Source: Cucumibacter marinus DSM 18995 | GTDB lineage: Bacteria; Pseudomonadota; Alphaproteobacteria; Rhizobiales; Devosiaceae | Length of the DNA: 64,000 bases | Assembly: GCF_000429865.1 (NCBI RefSeq) | Contig: NZ_KE386977.1 | Span: forward strand, 1 to 64,000 | Reading direction: 5' to 3' | Shown: piece by piece, positions 42,371-51,512 of the stretch | How positions within the stretch are numbered: position 1 is the stretch's first letter | Layout: each line of letters opens with the position of its first letter | The notes under the pieces: model-generated | The model's input: the letters and a program-made list of their open reading frames with translations, nothing else | What the model was told of the DNA's origin: nothing | Database searches by the model: none | Program-made: the position numbers and the translations under genes

Positions 42371-43198
42371 ATGATGACCGACAAACCTGCCGGGCGAATC
42401 CGCATTGGCATCGGGGGCTGGAACTTCCCCGAATGGCGCCAGACCTTCTACCCCAAGGGCTTGAGTCAGAAGAAGGAATTGGCCTACGCCTCCGAACGGC
42501 TGACCGCAACTGAGGTCAACGCCACCTTCTATCGCGGCCAGAAACCGGCAACGGTCCAGACCTGGCATGACGAAGCCAGCGACGATTTCGTCTTTGCTCT
42601 CAAGGGCAACCGGTTCGTCTCGAACCGCAAGGATCTGGCTGATGCAAGCGTGATGACGACGTCAATCGGCAAGTTCTTCGATTGCGAGTTTCAACGGCTT
42701 GGCGCCAAGCTTGGTCCGATCAACTGGCAGCTCGCCGGCACCAAGAAATTCGTGCCCGCGGAAATCGACGGCTTTTTCAAATTGCTGCCGCGCGAGGTCG
42801 ACGGGGTTGCAATGCGCCACGCCATCGAACCGCGTCATGAGAGTTTTTCAGATCCCGAATTCGTCTCCATCTGCCGCGCCCATGGCGTGGCGATCGTATG
42901 CGGCGCGGATGCAGCCGAATACCCCCAGGTCTCCGATGTGACGGCGCCTTTCGTTTATTGCCGGATCCAGGGCACGCGGGCGGAGGAACCGCTCGGCTAT
43001 TCCGAGGCAGAGCTCGACCAGTGGGCCGGCCGGCTGAAGGCCTGGGCAGCGGGCGGCCAGCCTGAGGATTTCGCCCTGACCGATGGTGCGGACCCGGCCC
43101 CTCGGGAGCCGCGCGATGTGTTCGCCTTCTTCATCGCCGGGCACAAACGGGTCAACCCGCTCGCCGCCCAGGCGCTGATCGAGCGCCTGAAGGATTGA
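42371..43198 (+). CDS. DUF72 domain protein
   Basis: This 275-residue protein is of the DUF72 (YecE-like) TIM-barrel family: IRIGIGGWNFPEWRQTFYP at the N-terminus, YASERLTATEVNATFYRG and WHDEASDDFVFALKGNRF, then VDGVAMRHAIEPRHESF. The family is widespread and its biochemical role unknown. Two adjacent ATGs occur (42371 and 42374). The FhuF-like gene starts 5 bp after its stop, so the two are probably co-transcribed. Confidence 0.87.
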   Translation: MMTDKPAGRIRIGIGGWNFPEWRQTFYPKGLSQKKELAYASERLTATEVNATFYRGQKPATVQTWHDEASDDFVFALKGNRFVSNRKDLADASVMTTSIGKFFDCEFQRLGAKLGPINWQLAGTKKFVPAEIDGFFKLLPREVDGVAMRHAIEPRHESFSDPEFVSICRAHGVAIVCGADAAEYPQVSDVTAPFVYCRIQGTRAEEPLGYSEAELDQWAGRLKAWAAGGQPEDFALTDGADPAPREPRDVFAFFIAGHKRVNPLAAQALIERLKD

Positions 43199-43203
43199 AC
43201 GCC

Positions 43204-43968
43204 ATGCATCCGACCCCGTTCAGCGCGTTGGCCGACGGACCGACCCTGGGCGTGTGGCTGGCCGAGGATCAGTCGCGGACCGAAGGGCTCGATCCCAAGA
43301 CCGGCTGTGCCTTTCTGGCGATCCGACTTGCGGGTGCCGTGGGCGCGGAGATCGGCGCCCTGGCGCTTGCCGGTCGGCCCGTGCCGGCGATCGGACCTGA
43401 ATCCGTGGCCGTGTCGGGGGACATGCGACGCTGGAGCGCCGGCGGGCAGAACGGTGAGTCGCGCCGCTACCAGCTGCATTGGCTCACGCAGGATCAGCTT
43501 GAACGCGAGGAAGAAGGTGTTTTCCCCAATCTCGCCTGCGCGCTTGGGCGGCTCTTTGTTCCGCCCGTCGAGGGATTGGCGCGGCTGGGTCCGTTCTCAC
43601 CGCGTGGGCTGTGGCGGCTGATCGCCGATGCGTTGGCCGATGCCATGCTGCTGGCCGGGGAGAGCCTTGGTGATGCCCGGGCCGGTATGGCCTTTGCGCA
43701 ACGCATCCTCACCGATCCGCGCACCCCGCTCGCCAACGGTTTGACCGGGTTTCGGGAGGTTTCGGCGCCGTTGGAAGACGGCACCAGCCGGGCGCGCTGG
43801 TTTCGGGTTCGCGCCGCGTGTTGCCGCTACTATCTGCTGCCCGGTGGCACGCTCTGCGACACGTGCGTGCTGCATCCTGAAGAAGAGCAGATTCGCCTTC
43901 TGTGCGAGCATCTCAAGGCGAACGAGACACCGGCGGATGCAACCCGGACGGGAATAGCGGGCAACTGA
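43204..43968 (+). CDS. FhuF-like siderophore-iron reductase
   Basis: This 254-residue protein resembles FhuF: a mostly helical N-terminal domain and a C-terminal cysteine cluster CC-x9-C-x2-type in RAACCRYYLLPGGTLCDTCV, which in FhuF ligates a [2Fe-2S] cluster used to reduce ferric siderophores in the cytoplasm. I prefer ATG 43204, ten bases after AAGGA; a TTG at 43195 would overlap the preceding stop. No siderophore transport gene is adjacent. Confidence 0.78.
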   Translation: MHPTPFSALADGPTLGVWLAEDQSRTEGLDPKTGCAFLAIRLAGAVGAEIGALALAGRPVPAIGPESVAVSGDMRRWSAGGQNGESRRYQLHWLTQDQLEREEEGVFPNLACALGRLFVPPVEGLARLGPFSPRGLWRLIADALADAMLLAGESLGDARAGMAFAQRILTDPRTPLANGLTGFREVSAPLEDGTSRARWFRVRAACCRYYLLPGGTLCDTCVLHPEEEQIRLLCEHLKANETPADATRTGIAGN

Positions 43969-43984
43969 CCCGCCCATATTCCTG

Positions 43985-44132
43985 TTGACAGGGCCACCGG
44001 CTGGTTACAGTCTACACCTGCCCAAAAAACGGGGCATCGCCGGCGATAGCGTCGGCAAATGACATGATGGCGAAGAAGCCTCCAAAGGAACTCGGCACAG
44101 TGCCGGGCTCTTTTGGAGGCTTCTTCGTTTTT
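43985..44132 (+). promoter_or_regulatory. Candidate riboswitch leader of the NCS1 permease
   Basis: TTGACA (43985-43990) could be a -35 box. The following RNA can form P1 CCGGC/GCCGG (43997-44001/44039-44043) enclosing P2 TGCCC/GGGCA (44019-44023/44032-44036), with a 17-base internal loop on the 5' side and two bases on the 3' side. A strong terminator follows at 44071-44132. A compact aptamer-like fold plus terminator before a nucleobase permease is typical of riboswitches. The alphaproteobacterial NMT1 (xanthine) class is a possible identity that I cannot confirm without a covariance model. Confidence 0.45.
44071..44132 (+). terminator. Very long intrinsic terminator or attenuator
   Basis: Arms 44071-44098 and 44100-44127 pair over 28 positions with one A-C mismatch and two G-U wobbles, then TTTTT (44128-44132). 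The outer 16 bp (from CGAAGAAGCCTCC) are perfect. It lies 102 bp after the FhuF-like stop and 137 bp before the permease start, so it could end the first transcript or attenuate the second. Confidence 0.85.
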
Positions 44133-44269
44133 GCGTTGGGGGCTGAAGGCAGCGGGGCGGATCTCGAAACGCGGCGTGAGGCACTGGTCCACAGAACCCT
44201 TGTTTTTCAAGGGCTTGGGCTGGGCTGTGTTCAAGGCCACCAACCGGGTTTCAACGGGGAGGTTGGAAA

Positions 44270-45577
44270 TTGTCTGAAGTAGCAAAGAATGTGGAGGCCA
44301 TCGAAGAGGAGGCCGACCACCTTTTGGGAGCGGAATACGAGCATGAGCCCGTGCCGCTTGCCGCGCGCCGCTCGATGTTCTCGGTGATCACGATCTGGAT
44401 CGGGTTCCCGATGATCATCACCGGCGCGATGACCGGCTCGATCCTGGTTCTGGGCATGGGCTTCACCAATGCCGTCTGGGCCATGGTGATCGGCAATCTG
44501 ATCATGTTCGCCTATGTCGGCGCGCTCGGCGTGCTCGGCACCGACAAGGGCATGAACTTCGCCCTGCTCGCGAGCATCGTGTTCGGCCGCAAGGGCTACA
44601 TGCTGGCCTCCGGTCTGCTCTCGACGCTCTTGTTGGGGTGGTATGCGGTGCAAACCGGGATCACCGGGGCGCTCGTCTCGACGGCCTATGACCTCAACTA
44701 CGTGGTCATGACGGTGATCGCCGGCGCGCTTTATATCGGCATCACCTTTGTCGGGGTGAGGGGGCTCCATTATATCGGCCTCATCTCGGTGCCCCTGTTC
44801 GTCGTTCTCGGCCTCTGGGTCGCATTCGACGCCGCCGGCACCACGTCCTGGGAGGCGATCTGGGCCTATCCCGGCAATAATGGCGTGGCCACCATGTCCA
44901 TGGGTGTGGGGCTGACGGTCGTCATTGCCCTGTTCATCGATGCGGGCACCGTGTCCGCGGACTTCAACCGCTGGGCGAAAGACCGGACGAGTTCACTGCT
45001 GGCGACGGCCAGCGCCTTCCCGCTCGCCAACCTCGTGGCGATGCTGGTCGGCGGCATCATGACGGCCGCACTGGCCGTGCCGGACGCCAACCCGTTCGGG
45101 GCCGACAACATGTTCGGCTACATGAACTCCAAGCAGCTCATCTTCCTTTCGATCCTGGCCGCGCTGTTCCTGTACTGCAATCTCGGTTCGGTCTGCGCCC
45201 ACTGCCTCTATAACGCCGCCACCGGCTGGTCCCGCATTCTGGGCAGCCATATGCGGCTGTTTGCGGTGATCCTGGGTGCTATTGGCATCATCATCGCCGC
45301 CACCGAGGTCTGGGGCCTGTTCGTGCAGTGGTTGACCCTGCTGGGCATTCTGGTGCCGCCCATCGGCGCCATCATCCTGGTCGATCAGTACATGTATCGC
45401 CGGAATTCGGAGGTCACCTCTGACTGGCGGGCCAATGCCTTTATCGCCTGGGCCATCGGCTCGGCGGTCGCCCTCCTGGTCGAATTCTACGCACCGCAAT
45501 TCTCAACCGCCATTTCTGCCGGCCTGGCAGGCGGTATTGCCTATGCGGCGATCTCGAGTTTGCGCCAGGAAAGCTGA
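44270..45577 (+). CDS. NCS1 family purine/cytosine permease
   Basis: This 435-residue membrane protein has ~12 helices and the NCS1 layout: an N-terminal ARRSMFSVITIWIGFPMI segment, GFTNAVWAMVIGNLIMFAYV, and DFNRWAKDRTSSLLAT, the loop conserved in CodB-like carriers. Members import cytosine, purines, allantoin or hydantoins with Na+ or H+. The start is TTG 44270, seven bases after GGGGAGG; no ATG precedes it. No nucleobase-catabolic gene is adjacent, so the substrate is open. A strong terminator follows. Confidence 0.87.
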   Translation: MSEVAKNVEAIEEEADHLLGAEYEHEPVPLAARRSMFSVITIWIGFPMIITGAMTGSILVLGMGFTNAVWAMVIGNLIMFAYVGALGVLGTDKGMNFALLASIVFGRKGYMLASGLLSTLLLGWYAVQTGITGALVSTAYDLNYVVMTVIAGALYIGITFVGVRGLHYIGLISVPLFVVLGLWVAFDAAGTTSWEAIWAYPGNNGVATMSMGVGLTVVIALFIDAGTVSADFNRWAKDRTSSLLATASAFPLANLVAMLVGGIMTAALAVPDANPFGADNMFGYMNSKQLIFLSILAALFLYCNLGSVCAHCLYNAATGWSRILGSHMRLFAVILGAIGIIIAATEVWGLFVQWLTLLGILVPPIGAIILVDQYMYRRNSEVTSDWRANAFIAWAIGSAVALLVEFYAPQFSTAISAGLAGGIAYAAISSLRQES

Positions 45578-45635
45578 GCCCAACGTTCCCAGCGGCCGTC
45601 TCGCAGCAACGCGCCGCATCTGATGCTCAGCCTTG

Positions 45636-45668
45636 GGGGGTGAGACCTGACGGTCTCGCCCCCTTTTT
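45636..45668 (+). terminator. Intrinsic terminator after the permease
   Basis: GGGGGTGAGACC (45636-45647) pairs with GGTCTCGCCCCC (45652-45663) around TGAC, with one T-G wobble, and is followed by TTTTT. A textbook Rho-independent terminator. Confidence 0.93.
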
Positions 45669-45758
45669 CATTTTTCGGAATCTCATCAAAAGCCCGAAAA
45701 TGAAGGCAGATTCACCCATTGTGGTGATTTCGGCGCGTTTTGTGCAAAAAATCATGTT

Positions 45759-45772
45759 TGCAATCGATTACA
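45759..45772. promoter_or_regulatory. LacI-family operator
   Basis: TGCAATCGATTACA fits the LacI-family consensus TGNAANCGNTTNCA exactly. It lies 40 bp before the start of the sugar-binding protein gene, where it would overlap or follow the promoter. The LacI-type gene at 50451 is the likely binder. Confidence 0.8.
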
Positions 45773-45811
45773 ATCGTGATTACGCTCTCTTCAGTTTCTA
45801 GGGAGGAAATC

Positions 45812-46837
45812 ATGAAACATCGTCTAACCGCCGTTGCCGCGGCGGCCACCTTCATCGTCGCGGGCGCCACCGGTGCCTTCGCCCAGAGCTACAAGATCGG
45901 CCTCTCCAATGGTTGGATCGGCTCCGAATGGCGCACTCAGATGATCGAGGAAGCCGAAGCCGCAGCCGCTGCCTGGAAAGAACGTGGCGTCGACGTCGAA
46001 GTCGTCGTTCAGTCGGCCAATGTCGACGTGCCGGGCCAGATCGCCCATGTGCGCAACTTCATGAACCAGGGCGTCGATGCGATCATCATCAACCCCAACA
46101 GCCCGACCGCCTTCGACCCGGTGTTCCGCCAGGCCGCGGCGCAGGGCATTCTGGTGATCTCGACAGACGCTGAGGTCTCCTCGTCCGACGCGATCTATGT
46201 CGGCATCGACCAGACCGACTGGGCCGCAAAGTCCGCCCAGTGGCTCGCCGACACCCTTGGCGGTGAAGGCAAGGTCGTCGCCATCAATGGCGTCGCCGGC
46301 CACCCGGCCAACCAGATGCGCGTCGAAGGCTACACCTCGGTGTTCGACAATTATGACGGCATTGAAGTCCTCAACGAGGTCAACGCCAACTGGGATCAGG
46401 CCCAGGGCCAGCAGGCCATGCAGAACCTGCTTGCGACCTATCCCGATATCGACGGCGTCTGGGTTCAGGACGGCATGGCCGCCGGTGCCTGGCGCGCCAT
46501 CATGGATGCCGACAAGACCGCGGATATCGCGGCCACCGGCGAGATCCGCAAGGACTTCCTCGACATCTGGGCAGAAAACGATCTGACCTCGGGCGCCTCC
46601 GTGAACCCCCCGGGTGTCATGGCCTCCGCGCTCAATGTCGCTGTCTTCATGCTCGAAGGCCGTGAACTGAAAGAGCCCGCGGATGCCGGTCAGTATGGCA
46701 ATGCGCTGTACCTGCCGATCCCGTTCATCGACGGATCGAATTTCGAGGAAGTGCACGAGGCTGTCGAAGGCAAGCCGGGCTACTATTCCTACACCAGCGC
46801 CCTTTCGATCGACGACGCCGAAGCGCTGTTCAACTGA
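45812..46837 (+). CDS. Sugar ABC transporter, periplasmic substrate-binding protein
   Basis: This 341-residue protein is of the RbsB/type 1 periplasmic-binding family. A Sec signal (residues 1-24, ending AFAQ) precedes YKIGLSNGWIGSEWRTQM, then GVDAIIINPNSPTAFDPV and AIYVGIDQTDWAAKSAQWL. It captures a sugar or related polyol for the permease genes below. ATG 45812 follows GGGAGGAA. A hairpin separates it from the ATPase gene, favouring higher expression of the binding protein. The ligand is unknown. Confidence 0.9.
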   Translation: MKHRLTAVAAAATFIVAGATGAFAQSYKIGLSNGWIGSEWRTQMIEEAEAAAAAWKERGVDVEVVVQSANVDVPGQIAHVRNFMNQGVDAIIINPNSPTAFDPVFRQAAAQGILVISTDAEVSSSDAIYVGIDQTDWAAKSAQWLADTLGGEGKVVAINGVAGHPANQMRVEGYTSVFDNYDGIEVLNEVNANWDQAQGQQAMQNLLATYPDIDGVWVQDGMAAGAWRAIMDADKTADIAATGEIRKDFLDIWAENDLTSGASVNPPGVMASALNVAVFMLEGRELKEPADAGQYGNALYLPIPFIDGSNFEEVHEAVEGKPGYYSYTSALSIDDAEALFN

Positions 46838-46887
46838 TCGAGCACGTCCTCCGGGTGTGATGCCCCTCTGAGCACCCGGACTCCCGC

Positions 46888-46920
46888 GAGCGGGCGGCGC
46901 CTCATGCCCGCCGCCCGCTC
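46888..46920 (+). terminator. Intercistronic hairpin after the binding-protein gene
   Basis: GAGCGGGCGGCG (46888-46899) and CGCCGCCCGCTC (46909-46920) form a perfect 12-bp stem with a 9-base loop. Located between binding protein and ATPase genes, it probably protects the upstream mRNA or partly attenuates downstream transcription; it has no T-run. Confidence 0.7.
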
Positions 46921-46936
46921 TCCCGGAGACAGGATC

Positions 46937-48454
46937 ATGACCGCCATGCCCAAGCTACAGCTCAATGGTGTCCGCAAGAGCTACGGCGCCACCAAGGCCC
47001 TGCGCCACGGCGACCTCAGCCTCGATGCCGGCGAAGTCCATGTGTTGATCGGCTCGAATGGCTCGGGCAAATCCACTCTTTGCAAGATCGTCGCCGGCTC
47101 CGTACGCCCTGATGGCGGCGAGGTCATTCTCGATGGCCAGCCCGTCGAGATCGGTGGCCCGCAAGATGCCAAGGCCAAGAGTATCGGCATCTTCTACCAG
47201 GAACTCAGCCTTGCCGCGCATCGCACGGTCGAGGAGAATATCTGCCTGCCGAGCCTGCCGCTTTCCGGACCGTTTGCGGATCGCCGCGCCATCACCGAGC
47301 GCGCCAGCCGTTACCTCAAGCTGTTCGAAGGGGTGACCGGCGAAGGCTTTGCGCTCGATACCCCGGTCGGGCATCTGCGCGAGGATCAGCGCCAGCTCGT
47401 CGAGATCATGAAGACGCTCGCGACCGAGGCCGCGATCCTGATCTTCGACGAACCCACATCATCCCTCGACCGCTCGCAGGTCGAACGCTTTTTCGCGGTC
47501 CTCAAACAACTCAAGACCGAAGGCCGCTCGGTCGTGTTCATTTCCCACCGCATGGACGAGATCTTCGAGATCGGCGACCGCGTCACCGTGATCCGCGACG
47601 GTGAGACCGTTGGCACGCTCAAGATCGGCGATACCGACCAGGCAAAAGTCATCGCCCTGATGGTCGGGGAGGGGGCAACCCCCCGCTCCGGGGCCGAGGC
47701 CAAGAATCCTGCCACCACGATCCGGTCCGACATCACGCCGCGTCTCTCGGTGTCGGGACTTTCCGGCAAGGGCTTCCGTGATATCGGCTTCGACGTCGCA
47801 CCCGGCGAGATCGTCGGCTTTGGCGGCCTGCACGGCCAGGGCCAGTCCTCGGTGCTGCGGGCCCTGTTCGGGGCGGCCGAGGTCGCCGCCGGTTCGATCG
47901 CCCTCAATGGCAATTCCGTCACGCCCGCCGATCCGCGCGCCGCGATCCGGCTCGGCTTTGCCTATGTTTCGGGCGACCGGGGCCGCGATGGCGTGATCCG
48001 CGGGCGCTCGATCCTCGAAAACGTTACCCCCGTGCACCTGCTGCGCGCCGGACAACGCTTGCTCGATCCCGCCGATCTCAAGCAGAAGGCCCGCCCCGCG
48101 CTCGAGGCCCTGAAGACGGTTTTTGCCGGCTACGATCAGCCTGTCACCGCGCTGTCCGGTGGCAATCAGCAAAAGATCGTCATTGCCCGCTGGTTAGTCG
48201 ACGCGCCCCAGGTGTTGCTGCTCGACGACCCCACCAAGGGTATCGATCTCGGTGCCAAGGCGGACCTGTTCGCCCTCATCCGCAAGCTCGCGGAAGACGG
48301 GCTGGGGATCGTGCTCTATTCGTCCGAAGACAATGAGCTTTTGCAGAATGCCGATCGCATTCTGGTCTTCAATGGTGGCCGCATCGCGCGCGAGCTCGCC
48401 GGCGACGAGCGTACACCCTACAATCTCTATCACGCTGCATATGAGGCTGCCTGA
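46937..48454 (+). CDS. Sugar ABC transporter, duplicated ATP-binding protein
   Basis: This 505-residue ATPase has two ABC domains, as in RbsA/XylG. The first (residues 1-~240) has Walker A GSNGSGKST and Walker B LIFDEPTSSLD; the second (~255-505) has the degenerate loop GGLHGQGQSSV and the intact signature LSGGNQQKIVIARWL with LLLDDPTKGIDLGAK. The asymmetry is normal for this family. I start at ATG 46937; ATG 46946 is an alternative. It energises the two permeases encoded next. Confidence 0.93.
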   Translation: MTAMPKLQLNGVRKSYGATKALRHGDLSLDAGEVHVLIGSNGSGKSTLCKIVAGSVRPDGGEVILDGQPVEIGGPQDAKAKSIGIFYQELSLAAHRTVEENICLPSLPLSGPFADRRAITERASRYLKLFEGVTGEGFALDTPVGHLREDQRQLVEIMKTLATEAAILIFDEPTSSLDRSQVERFFAVLKQLKTEGRSVVFISHRMDEIFEIGDRVTVIRDGETVGTLKIGDTDQAKVIALMVGEGATPRSGAEAKNPATTIRSDITPRLSVSGLSGKGFRDIGFDVAPGEIVGFGGLHGQGQSSVLRALFGAAEVAAGSIALNGNSVTPADPRAAIRLGFAYVSGDRGRDGVIRGRSILENVTPVHLLRAGQRLLDPADLKQKARPALEALKTVFAGYDQPVTALSGGNQQKIVIARWLVDAPQVLLLDDPTKGIDLGAKADLFALIRKLAEDGLGIVLYSSEDNELLQNADRILVFNGGRIARELAGDERTPYNLYHAAYEAA

Positions 48455-48455
48455 G

Positions 48456-49442
48456 ATGACGGACCAGACCGCCTCCAACTCCCTTTCCGTCGCCGGTCAG
48501 CGGCTCATCGCCCGCTTCCCCTTCGTGCCGGCGGCGATCATCCTGGTCGTTCTGCTGGCGCTCAATGGCTGGTTCGAGCCGCGCAGCCTGTCATTCGGCG
48601 CACTCAGAGGTCTCGTCAGCACCTATCTGGCGCTGATGCTGCTCGCCATGGCGCAATCCTATGTGGTCTTCGCATCCGACCTCGACCTGTCCGTTGGTGC
48701 CATCGTTTCACTGGTCAATGTGGTGATGGTCACCGTGATGCAGAGCCTGGGCGGCGACCCCCTGATGGTGCTCTTCGCCTGTGTTGTCGGCATCGCGGTC
48801 GGAGTTGCTTGCGGACTGTTCAACGGTTTCGTGGTCGCCGCGCTGAGGCTGCAGGCGATCGTGGCGACCTTCGCCACCTCGATCTTTTTCACCGGTATCG
48901 CGCTTTACGTGCTGCCGGTTGCCGGTGCGCCGGTGCCCGAGGCCTTCTGGCTCACCTATGCCTCGAGTTATTTCGGCATCCCCTTTGTCTTTTATGTGCT
49001 GGCGCTTGTGTTGGTGATCCTGACGCTGCTGGCGCGCTCCGGCCTGGTGATACGCATTCTCACCGTTGGTGACGATGCCATGGGCGCCTTCCATTCCGGT
49101 CTGCCGGTCACCGCGATCCGCATCAAGGGCTATGCGCTGTGCGGCTTGTTTGCCGCTCTGGCCGCCATGTGCCTGACCGGTGACACGGCCAGCGGCGACC
49201 CGCTGGTCGGCGGACAGATGACCCTCAATTCGGTCGCGGCCGTCGTGCTTGGCGGCACCGCGCTGTCGGGCGGCAAGGGCAGCGTACTCGGCGCCGTCAT
49301 CGGGGCGCTGATCATCGGCCTGATCAATTCCCTCGTCTTCTTCGTGGGCACCCCGTCCGAATGGCAGAACCTCGTTCAGGGGCTTGCCATCCTCGGTGCG
49401 CTGATGATCGGCGTGCTGGTGAGCCGGAGGGCGCAGAAATGA
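48456..49442 (+). CDS. Sugar ABC transporter permease (first)
   Basis: This 328-residue membrane protein is of the RbsC type with ~9-10 helices. DLDLSVGAIVSLVNVVMV matches the family's conserved D-L-S-V-G segment and SGDPLVGGQMTLNSVAAVVL the later conserved loop. It starts one base after the ATPase stop and its TGA overlaps the next gene's ATG. It pairs with the second permease to form a heterodimeric channel. Confidence 0.9.
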   Translation: MTDQTASNSLSVAGQRLIARFPFVPAAIILVVLLALNGWFEPRSLSFGALRGLVSTYLALMLLAMAQSYVVFASDLDLSVGAIVSLVNVVMVTVMQSLGGDPLMVLFACVVGIAVGVACGLFNGFVVAALRLQAIVATFATSIFFTGIALYVLPVAGAPVPEAFWLTYASSYFGIPFVFYVLALVLVILTLLARSGLVIRILTVGDDAMGAFHSGLPVTAIRIKGYALCGLFAALAAMCLTGDTASGDPLVGGQMTLNSVAAVVLGGTALSGGKGSVLGAVIGALIIGLINSLVFFVGTPSEWQNLVQGLAILGALMIGVLVSRRAQK

Positions 49443-50446
49443 GCGAGGTGACCCGCACCGGCACTGAGACCGGCAACGCCAACCCCACCCTCGGGCGCGC
49501 CCTGGCGCTCATCCGCCAGCCGATCGTGGTTGCGCTTGTGCTGATCGTCATCTTGCTGGCGCTGGGTGAGACTCTCTCACCCGGCTTCGCCTCGGGGCAG
49601 CAAATCATGCGCCTGCTGATCGTCGCCGCTCTGCTCGGCATTGTCGCCGCGGGGCAAAACCTCGTTATCCTCGGGGGGCGCGAAGGCATCGACCTATCGG
49701 TCGGTGGCGTGGTGTCACTGGCCGCGGTGCTCGCCGGCAATGTCATGAACGGCGCCGATATCGGCATCATCCCAGCGCTGTTGGTGGCACTGGCAGTGGG
49801 CGGCTTCTTCGGCGCCTGCAACGGCATCGGGGTGACCCTGTTGCGCATCCCGCCGCTGGTCATGACCCTCGGCATGCTCGGGGTCATGCAGGGTCTCCTG
49901 GTCGTGATCCGCAATGGCATTCCCTCGGGCAGCGCCGCACCGCTGCTTTCGACCTTTGTCTCCAAACCCTTCCTGTTCGGTATTCCCGGCATTCTCTGGC
50001 TCTGGGTTGCGGTCGGGCTGTTGATGGCGTTCATGCTGCGCCGGACCGTCTTCGGTTACCGTGTCTATGCCGTGGGTTCGAACGAACAGGCCGCCTATAT
50101 GGCCGGTGCGCCGGTCAAGCGCATCCGCGTCGCGCTGTTCACCCTGTCGGGCATGTTCGCCGCGCTTACCGGGGTCTGCCTGCTGGGTTATTCCGGCACC
50201 AGCTTCTCCGGGGTGGGCGAGCAATATATGCTGCCCTCGATTATCGCGGTGGTTCTGGGGGGAACACCATTGTCAGGGGGCAAGGGCGGCTATACCGGCA
50301 CCATGGCGGGCGCGGTGCTGCTCGTGATCCTGCAATCCATCCTCGTGACCATCAATATCGACGAATCCGGTCGCCAGATGGTGTTCGGGGCGACCCTGCT
50401 CGTCCTGATGCTGTTCTATGGCCGCGGCCGGACCATGCGGGGATAG
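49439..50446 (+). CDS. Sugar ABC transporter permease (second)
   Basis: This 335-residue RbsC-type permease has GREGIDLSVGGVVSLAAVLA and GVGEQYMLPSIIAVVLGGTP, the conserved segments of the family. Its start at ATG 49439 overlaps the first permease's stop. The lac-type regulator starts 4 bp after its stop, so the whole set is one transcript. Two different permeases rather than a homodimer suggest a specialised substrate. Confidence 0.9.
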   Translation: MSEVTRTGTETGNANPTLGRALALIRQPIVVALVLIVILLALGETLSPGFASGQQIMRLLIVAALLGIVAAGQNLVILGGREGIDLSVGGVVSLAAVLAGNVMNGADIGIIPALLVALAVGGFFGACNGIGVTLLRIPPLVMTLGMLGVMQGLLVVIRNGIPSGSAAPLLSTFVSKPFLFGIPGILWLWVAVGLLMAFMLRRTVFGYRVYAVGSNEQAAYMAGAPVKRIRVALFTLSGMFAALTGVCLLGYSGTSFSGVGEQYMLPSIIAVVLGGTPLSGGKGGYTGTMAGAVLLVILQSILVTINIDESGRQMVFGATLLVLMLFYGRGRTMRG

Positions 50447-50450
50447 GCCA

Positions 50451-51470
50451 ATGGCATCGCGGGCGCGCATCAGGGACATAGCGGAGCGGGCGGGGGTTTC
50501 GACCGCCACGGTCTCGCGTGCACTGTCAGATTCTTCGCTGGTTGCTAAAGCCACCCGCGACATGATCAAGAAAACCGCCGAGGCGCTCGACTACCGCCCG
50601 AATGTGACGGCGCGCAATCTCCGGATCCAACGTTCCATGTCGGTGCTTCTGGTTGTGCGCGACATGTCCAACCCCTTCTATCTCGAAGTCTTCAAGGGCG
50701 TGGAAGCCACGGCCCGCGCCGCCGGCTATTCGGTCTTGATGGGCAATACCGAGAACGACGCCGAGCGCGAACGCGACTATTTCAACATGCTGCAGGACGG
50801 TCACGCCGACGGCATGATCCTGATGACCGGCAAGCTCCCCGCCGACAACGAACCCTGGGAAGCGGGCAGCCCGCATCCGCCCATCGTCGTGGCGCTCGAA
50901 ATGATCGAAGGCGCCGGCCTGCCCCATGTGCAGATCGACAATGTCTCGGCCTCGCGCCGCGCCACCGAGCATCTGATCGAGCTCGGGCATACGCGCATCG
51001 CGCATATCGCCGGGCCGATCCCCGAACAGATGAGTGTTCGCCGCCGCAAGGGCTATCGCGAGGCGATGAAGGCGGCGGGGCTTGCTATTCCCAAGGGTTT
51101 CGAGGTGAAAGGTGACTTCTCCCTCGCCTCAGGCCGCGCGGCCTGCAAGACGCTGTTTTCCGGCGCTGAAACCCCGACCGCGATTTTTTGCGCCAACGAT
51201 GAGATGGCCTTTGGCGCCATCAACGAACTGCGCCAGATGGGTCGCTCGGTGCCCGAAGACGTATCTGTCGTCGGGTTCGACGACATCATGTTTGCCGAAG
51301 CGTTTTATCCGCCGCTGACGACCGTCAGCCAGCCCCGCGCCGAAATCGGGGCGCGGGCCATGGCCGAATTGCTGACGGTGATGAATGGCGAGGCGATGCC
51401 CCCCCGCACCATCGAAGTACCGGCGACACTGACAATTCGCGGCTCGACCGCTGCACCTGGCGGCGCCTGA
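50451..51470 (+). CDS. LacI family transcriptional regulator
   Basis: This 339-residue repressor has the N-terminal LacI helix-turn-helix (IRDIAERAGVSTATVSRAL) with the hinge helix NVTARNLRI, and a periplasmic-binding-like sensor domain (SMSVLLVVRDMSNPFYLEVF; PTAIFCANDEMAFGAINEL). It likely binds the operator at 45759-45772 and is released by the transported sugar or its derivative. It is encoded last in the transport genes and just before the dehydrogenase. Confidence 0.92.
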   Translation: MASRARIRDIAERAGVSTATVSRALSDSSLVAKATRDMIKKTAEALDYRPNVTARNLRIQRSMSVLLVVRDMSNPFYLEVFKGVEATARAAGYSVLMGNTENDAERERDYFNMLQDGHADGMILMTGKLPADNEPWEAGSPHPPIVVALEMIEGAGLPHVQIDNVSASRRATEHLIELGHTRIAHIAGPIPEQMSVRRRKGYREAMKAAGLAIPKGFEVKGDFSLASGRAACKTLFSGAETPTAIFCANDEMAFGAINELRQMGRSVPEDVSVVGFDDIMFAEAFYPPLTTVSQPRAEIGARAMAELLTVMNGEAMPPRTIEVPATLTIRGSTAAPGGA

Positions 51471-51512
51471 GCCGCGCCCGAAACAAGAGACAAGATTTCA
51501 AAGGAGAGGCCC

